Shown here piece after piece: positions 60,601-64,000 of a stretch of DNA of 64,000 bases. The position numbers were made by a program, and so were the translations under genes. A model generated the notes under the pieces. That model worked only from the letters and a program-made list of their open reading frames with translations. It was not told the DNA's origin and did not search any database. The stretch's first letter is position 1, and every line of letters begins with the position of its first letter. Origin of the DNA: Neurospora crassa OR74A (taxonomy: Eukaryota > Ascomycota > Sordariomycetes > Sordariales > Sordariaceae); NCBI RefSeq assembly GCF_000182925.2, contig NC_026505.1:2418001-2482000 (forward strand), given 5' to 3'.

Positions 60601-61410
60601 GCCGCCTTCAACGCCGTCCACAAGAACTTCTGCTACCTAGACGACAAGTCCGACGCCATCAAGCTCCTCCAAGTCGTCGGCGAGTTCGCGCACGACCCCA
60701 CGGAATCCTGGTGCGACTCCCACTTTGTTCGCTTCAAGGTCCTCAAAGAAATCAAACAACTCCAAAAACAGCTCATCGACCTTCTGAGAGCCAACATCCC
60801 CGCCTTCGCCAACCTTTCCGTGCCCGACACGCTTGACCCCCCCTCGCAAAAACAGGTGCAAGCCCTAAAACAAATGGTTGCCGCGGGTTTTATCGACCAA
60901 GTCGCCATCCGCGCTGACAAGGCCCCCATGCCGCCCGAGATGTACCGCAAGCCCAAGCGCGCTATTGACGTTCCTTACCTGCCCCTGATCCCGCTCGAAG
61001 GCGAGGACGGCAGGAAACTAGAACTGGAAGAAAAGCTCGTCTACATCCACCCCTCGTCTCCCTTAGCCCACTTGAGCGTGGACGAATGCCCGGACTACAT
61101 CGTGTACGCCTATCTGCAAAAGGCAGGCAACACGGGCGCGGACGGGCAGAAGCGGGCCAAGACGAGGATGCATGCGCTGACGGACTTGACGGCGGGTCAG
61201 CTGGCGAGTTTGGCCAAGGGGACGCCGCTGATTACGTACGGAAAGCCAATTAAGGAGGTTAAGGGGTCAGAGAGTAAAGATGGGAAGGAGAGGGAGGTTT
61301 GGGTGGTGCCGTATTTGAGAGCGGAAGGGCAGGGAGGGATGGGCTGGCCATTGCCGGCCAGGAAGGTGAAGCAGAGGAAGGTGGCCGGGCAAGGGTGGGT
61401 TGTTGAGTAG
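57634..61410 (+). CDS. ecm16: DEAH-box RNA helicase ECM16/DHR1 (DHX37)
   Basis: A single uninterrupted frame of 1258 residues, unusual here for lacking introns. Yeast Dhr1 has 1267. The N-terminal 400 residues are charged, with KKKTELREELRP and a long Glu/Ser/Asp tract (about 265-330). The helicase core has motif I GATGSGKTTQVPQF (about 430), Ia TQPRRVAAVS, II DEAH (531-534), III SATL (573), V TNVAETSLTIPGIKYVFDTG and VI QRAGRAGRTG (807 on). HA2, OB and the C-terminal Dhr1 domain follow. An acidic insert (DDRNINDRDDDDISIASDEE) lies in RecA2. The enzyme displaces U3 snoRNA from pre-18S rRNA in the nucleolus, in the same particle as PWP2. Confidence 0.97.
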   Translation: MAVIDGKFVPRQRKRKQLDRQRSRSKGTQDPEDTNVLEIAPGQETTTDAEKKKTELREELRPAGVKVSSKKAKRLEKYIDTKLKKDENRELLAKLAANKIDTSLFSSTKSLGQTKLTKKEELSRLVKEAKAGLITEKEAAKKLYEKREVKEGAPVPKPKPTVDEDSEGSEDEQDSAAEKPRSAPAETSEPTPVQATTSSTSLPVPVGAGLKRPLEVDESGRPILAKRQKRGGVKTKHNFTSSQAPAVIPVPEVVEWDGFSSEGEEGSDDEESEGSGSGSEEEGSEEEEEESGEEDGSEENGEGSEDDSEDDDSAEESDEDMEDAEEDKKAKSSAFKAWAHQARNEALGYKPAESSILEIPKPANFTPRPIEQEPLPIELQPTKNDSRKAFAVVVTRTPEIQETRFRLPVVAEEQKIMEAIHDNDIVIICGATGSGKTTQVPQFLFESGYGVPDGPTPGMIGVTQPRRVAAVSMSKRVGEEMGDYSHVVSYQIRFEGTVDSKTAIKFMTDGVLLREAAIDIALRKYSAIIIDEAHERSVNTDILIAMLSRVVKLRRELAEEDPTIKPLKLIIMSATLRVEEFTQNSNLFHTTPRIIEVEGREHAVTMHFAKKTNHDYVDEAFRKICRGHRKLPPGGMLVFMTGQGEIAQLSKRLKARFGGGMNTASTTKVRISAKEAPMEVEDIDFGDVEDDRNINDRDDDDISIASDEEEDKEFEIEDQESGTGPLKMHILPLFSLLPTKEQMKVFEPPPEGHRLVILATNVAETSLTIPGIKYVFDTGRSKERKFDPVSGVQSFEIGWISKASAKQRAGRAGRTGPGHCWRLYSSAVYERDFPEFSEPELLRMPIEGVVLQLKSMNLQHVVNFPFPTPPPRESLIKAEKLLTYLNAISQTGQVTPIGSTMSIFPLSPRFARILLIGHLHDCLPYTVALVAGLSAGEIYIPENQAIPAAAVQEAKKSNAGGSDDEDDSRAVTFRTTEDVLADDRRAKIRAAFNAVHKNFCYLDDKSDAIKLLQVVGEFAHDPTESWCDSHFVRFKVLKEIKQLQKQLIDLLRANIPAFANLSVPDTLDPPSQKQVQALKQMVAAGFIDQVAIRADKAPMPPEMYRKPKRAIDVPYLPLIPLEGEDGRKLELEEKLVYIHPSSPLAHLSVDECPDYIVYAYLQKAGNTGADGQKRAKTRMHALTDLTAGQLASLAKGTPLITYGKPIKEVKGSESKDGKEREVWVVPYLRAEGQGGMGWPLPARKVKQRKVAGQGWVVE

Positions 61411-61918
61411 AAAACATGGCTTTCCATGGCGTTTTATATAGATAAGGATTTCAGGAGACAGGTCTGGGTTTCAAGTAATCAATGTGTTTTGCTTGTTGGT
61501 TTTCTGCATAGACGTTCTCGTTTTGGTTTGATGATGTGAGCTTCGTTCTTTGCCTACGGGGAAGTGACGCTGTAAGAGTTGACTTCCTTCAACATATGGT
61601 ACATCTGTGGTCCTCACAAAGTCTCTGTTTGGTGCCATTAAGCTAATGGATCAGGCGAGCTGAAACTGCTTCGTTGTTGCTACAAATACTCGCTATGTTT
61701 AAATATCATGGACATTACCAATCTGTCCACCATCCTAGGGTATCTAATCGCCGTACCTAAAGCCAAATGCCATCCAATCATGTGCAATCGACGCCGTTTT
61801 ATCTGAATGCATCTCTTCATCAAGTCAAGTTCCTCCCATGTTACTCGCCGGCGCCCTCCCTCGCACCCTTCATGTTCTTCTTCTTCTTCTGTTGTGCTTT
61901 ATCTCCCCCGTGCTCCTT
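61411..61918. other. Convergent 3' region between ecm16 and med6
   Basis: No gene; 3' untranslated regions of the converging genes. Confidence 0.6.
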
Positions 61919-63088
61919 CTAAGCCGCACCGGGGGTAGTGATGACATTTTTACTCTTCCTCCTCTTCGGCTTCGGCGGTCCACCGCCACCCGGCGTCTTC
62001 GGACTCTTGGTCTCCTTACCCGTCACGGCATTCGCATTCGCAGCCGCCGCCGCCGCCGCTCCTTTAGCAAGTGGATTACTTCCCGCGGCTCCCAAGCCCT
62101 TCGTGTTCAAAGCCGGCAGCGCGGCCGCCGCCTCTTTAAGGGTCAACGCGCTTTTGGTTTGCGTCTTGCGGCCGGTCGAGGTCAGGTGGAAGTCGCCCGG
62201 CTTGCCCGTGATAGGGTTCTCGTCCATATATTCGGTGCCGTAGCGTTCGTGGGTGAGGAGGGCTTCTTCCATAAGGAGGGAGTCAAGGAGGGGGTCGTTT
62301 GTGGTGGTTCCGCCGCCGGCCTTGGCGCCGGGTTTGTTGGTAGTTGCCGTACTGGGAAGACCGTCGGGGAGAGGAGTGGCGGTTCGCGAGGCGGTGTAGT
62401 TGGTTGTGCCGCTAGCCGCACCAGCGCCGGCGGATGGTTGGGCGGGAGTGATGTAGCGGCGACCGACGGCGGGAGCCCAGTCGGATACTTCGTCTACTAG
62501 AGGGATGGTCTTGGTGATGGCGGTGGCGATTGCTCCCTGGATGGCAAGGACGGGAGTTAGCATTATGAACGGCAAGAGAACTCTCTTTGCAAAAAGAAAA
62601 AAAAAGAAAAAAAAAAGACATACGATTCGGGAGCTAAGAACATCTGCCAGCGTGGGTGCCATGTAGATGTTCTCGCCCACCACAAAGTAGACCGAATGAA
62701 CGATGATCTCGTCGGGCGGGCCGTCCTCAGGCCTCGCAGGGTTCGTCGGTGGGCGCTTCCTCCTCGTCTGCTTGTTGATCACCCACACACCTGTACCCAT
62801 TCCCGGACCTGTCTCAGCGGGTTCCTGAGCAACAATGAACTCCAGCCCAGACATTTCCTTCAGTCGGCTCTCGAATAGCTCCCGGGTGGCGAGATATTGG
62901 GACATGGCCTGGTTGTTGAGACCCTGTTGGAAAACGACCTCATTATTGGAGGTCTTGTCATAGAATGGTGATTGAGCGAAGTAGTAGAGGATGCTGTTTG
63001 AGTGGATGCCTGCTTCGAACTGAGGAGGAGTGTGCCATTGGATCTCGTCGAGAGGAGGGCCGGCGTTGGCCGCTGGATCGAATGCCAT
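61919..63088 (-). CDS. med6: Mediator subunit 6
   Basis: Two exons, 63088-62624 and 62536-61919, encode 360 residues. The Med6 domain is clear: IQWHTPPQFEAGIHSNSILY, YFAQSPFYDKTSNNEV, FIVAQEP, VWVINKQ and IYMAPTLADVLSSRI, joining across the intron to GAIATAITKTIPLVDEVSDW. The C-terminal part is Ala/Gly/Thr-rich with a basic nuclear-type tail (PKPKRRKSK). MED6 belongs to the Mediator head and is essential for regulated RNA polymerase II transcription. The intron is 87 nt, a multiple of three with no stop, so the unspliced frame is also open. I treat it as an intron because the retained residues are a hydrophobic Phe-rich stretch inside a conserved domain. Confidence 0.93.
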   Translation of the reverse strand: MAFDPAANAGPPLDEIQWHTPPQFEAGIHSNSILYYFAQSPFYDKTSNNEVVFQQGLNNQAMSQYLATRELFESRLKEMSGLEFIVAQEPAETGPGMGTGVWVINKQTRRKRPPTNPARPEDGPPDEIIVHSVYFVVGENIYMAPTLADVLSSRIVCLFFFFFFLFAKRVLLPFIMLTPVLAIQGAIATAITKTIPLVDEVSDWAPAVGRRYITPAQPSAGAGAASGTTNYTASRTATPLPDGLPSTATTNKPGAKAGGGTTTNDPLLDSLLMEEALLTHERYGTEYMDENPITGKPGDFHLTSTGRKTQTKSALTLKEAAAALPALNTKGLGAAGSNPLAKGAAAAAAANANAVTGKETKSPKTPGGGGPPKPKRRKSKNVITTPGAA

Positions 63089-63725
63089 TGTCGATACGAT
63101 CTATATTCTGCAGTGCCAAAGGCTGCCGCCGATTGTGCCTGATGCCGTACAGAATGCCGAAGGGGTTCGCGAAAAGTTGTGGACAACCCTGCGGGGAAAT
63201 CCCAGAAGAAGGGAGCGTATTTGGTGACAAGTACTATGGTGGGCTATTCAAGAAGTCGTAGAGATAATGGGAATGGTCGTCGTTGGAATTTATTGCAGTT
63301 GAGAAGCCAAAGGAATTGGAATGTGGAAAAAGATCGTAGCTATGATGCTATTCGGATAAAGATTAAAGCATGGCGTCAACGCGTTTGAGGTTGAATGGGG
63401 TGTGGAAGATCCGGCAGGCACCGTACCCCCCGCGCTAGCTGCAGCCCTCAGCGGATCTTGTCCCCTGAAAATGAAAGTGACAGTGGAGGGCCCCACATCC
63501 CGCAGTGACACTGGGGTGGGGACTGCAGCTCTGCGTGTGTACACATTACCTCTACTGTGTATGCAATTCAACGACAGAACCAAACGCAGACACTTCTTCA
63601 CTCACACATCAAATTACTACCGACTGCCGACAAGAAGCGACCCAACTAAACCACCAAAGAACAAGGACGCTTGACATACAAAATCACAAAATCAACCAAG
63701 AAACTCATCCGTGATAAGATCTCCT
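63089..63725. other. Divergent promoter of med6 and MMTAG2-like gene
   Basis: No gene; 637 bases between two divergent starts. Confidence 0.6.
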
Positions 63726-64000
63726 ATGGATCTTCTTTCGACCGTCCGCAAGTCGGGGTCGCGAGGCGGCGTCAACTTCAGCTGGGACGATGTCGCCAGC
63801 TCAGCACACCGCGAGAACTATCTCGGCCATAGTCTGAAGGCTCCAGTTGGTCGCTGGGCCAAAGGGCGGGATCTCAACTGGTACGCCAAGGCAGAACCCT
63901 CAGCTGCGAACGCCGGAGAAACGGAGGAGGAGAAGGAAGCGCGCGAGCGCCGTGAAGAAATCCGCAGGATAAAGGAAGCAGAAGAGGATGCCATCAACCG
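63726..64000 (+). CDS. MMTAG2-like protein, N-terminal part (runs off right edge)
   Basis: An open frame from ATG 63726 reaches the window end (91 residues plus part of a codon). It reads MDLLSTVRKSGSRGGVNFSW, then DDVASSAHRENYLGHSLKAP, VGRWAKGRDLNWYAK and a Glu/Arg-rich helix. The RENYLG.S..APVGRW.KGRDL.WYAK block is the diagnostic motif of the multiple-myeloma tumor-associated protein 2 family, small basic nuclear proteins of unknown biochemical role found across eukaryotes. The ATG lies just before the conserved block and no better start is upstream. Confidence 0.88.
   Translation, partial: MDLLSTVRKSGSRGGVNFSWDDVASSAHRENYLGHSLKAPVGRWAKGRDLNWYAKAEPSAANAGETEEEKEARERREEIRRIKEAEEDAIN

Overview
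The window is nuclear DNA of a filamentous ascomycete, most likely Neurospora crassa or a very close relative. Genes lie on both strands with about 0.25-3 kb between them. Most are split by short (about 50-120 nt) GT-AG introns with CTRAC-like branch sites, and many introns and untranslated regions carry 4-5 base microsatellites typical of Neurospora. The protein read from the gene at 43939-45910 matches my memory of the biochemically studied N. crassa trimethyllysine dioxygenase. No CRISPR, tRNA, 5S rRNA, transposon or viral element was seen.

Layout. 1-661: 5' part of a cysteine-synthase-like PLP enzyme running off the left edge. 2307-4699: 14-TM-type MFS exporter. 5071-7352: CID plus RS-domain RNA-processing protein. 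8044-8691: tiny four-exon mitochondrial-type membrane protein. After a 3.2 kb gene-poor stretch, 11918-15731: beta-propeller plus inositol polyphosphate 5-phosphatase. 17264-18802: AflY/questin-oxidase-like protein. 19053-21819: PWP2. 23058-24411: septin CDC12. 25215-26977: mitochondrial PDK/BCKDK-type kinase. 29392-33325: USP7/UBP15 deubiquitinase. 34763-35799: TIM22. 36497-38395: SNW1/PRP45. 39199-40047: p24 cargo receptor. 41151-43150: PhoD-like metallophosphatase. 43939-45910: trimethyllysine dioxygenase. 47098-48146: SDR. 49841-51747: calcineurin A. 52529-54266: cyclase-family protein with an abnormal splice site. 55009-55956: ribosomal protein uL15 (RPL28). 56656-57160: PAC3-like proteasome assembly chaperone. 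57634-61410: DEAH helicase ECM16/DHR1. 61919-63088: Mediator MED6. 63726-64000: start of an MMTAG2-like protein.

How the genes relate. This is mostly a housekeeping segment, not a cluster with one purpose. Loose themes are ribosome biogenesis (PWP2 and ECM16 both act in the small-subunit processome; RPL28 is a 60S protein), mRNA processing and transcription (CID-RS protein, SNW1, MED6), mitochondrial function (TIM22, PDK-like kinase, trimethyllysine dioxygenase) and signalling (calcineurin A, 5-phosphatase). Divergent promoters are likely for PWP2/CDC12, kinase/USP7, p24/PhoD, PAC3/ECM16 and MED6/MMTAG2.

I did not find a convincing new multi-gene system. The most interesting signals are local. 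The cyclase gene has no AG acceptor where its conserved motif requires one. The MED6 intron is stop-free and a multiple of three. A polyglutamine run sits in the ATP lid of the mitochondrial kinase. The calcineurin stop codon overlaps a perfect splice donor. There are extreme micro-exons (3, 9, 14, 18 nt) and several unusual repeats and palindromes. All exon boundaries were read by eye from splice signals and protein-family continuity and have not been checked against transcripts.
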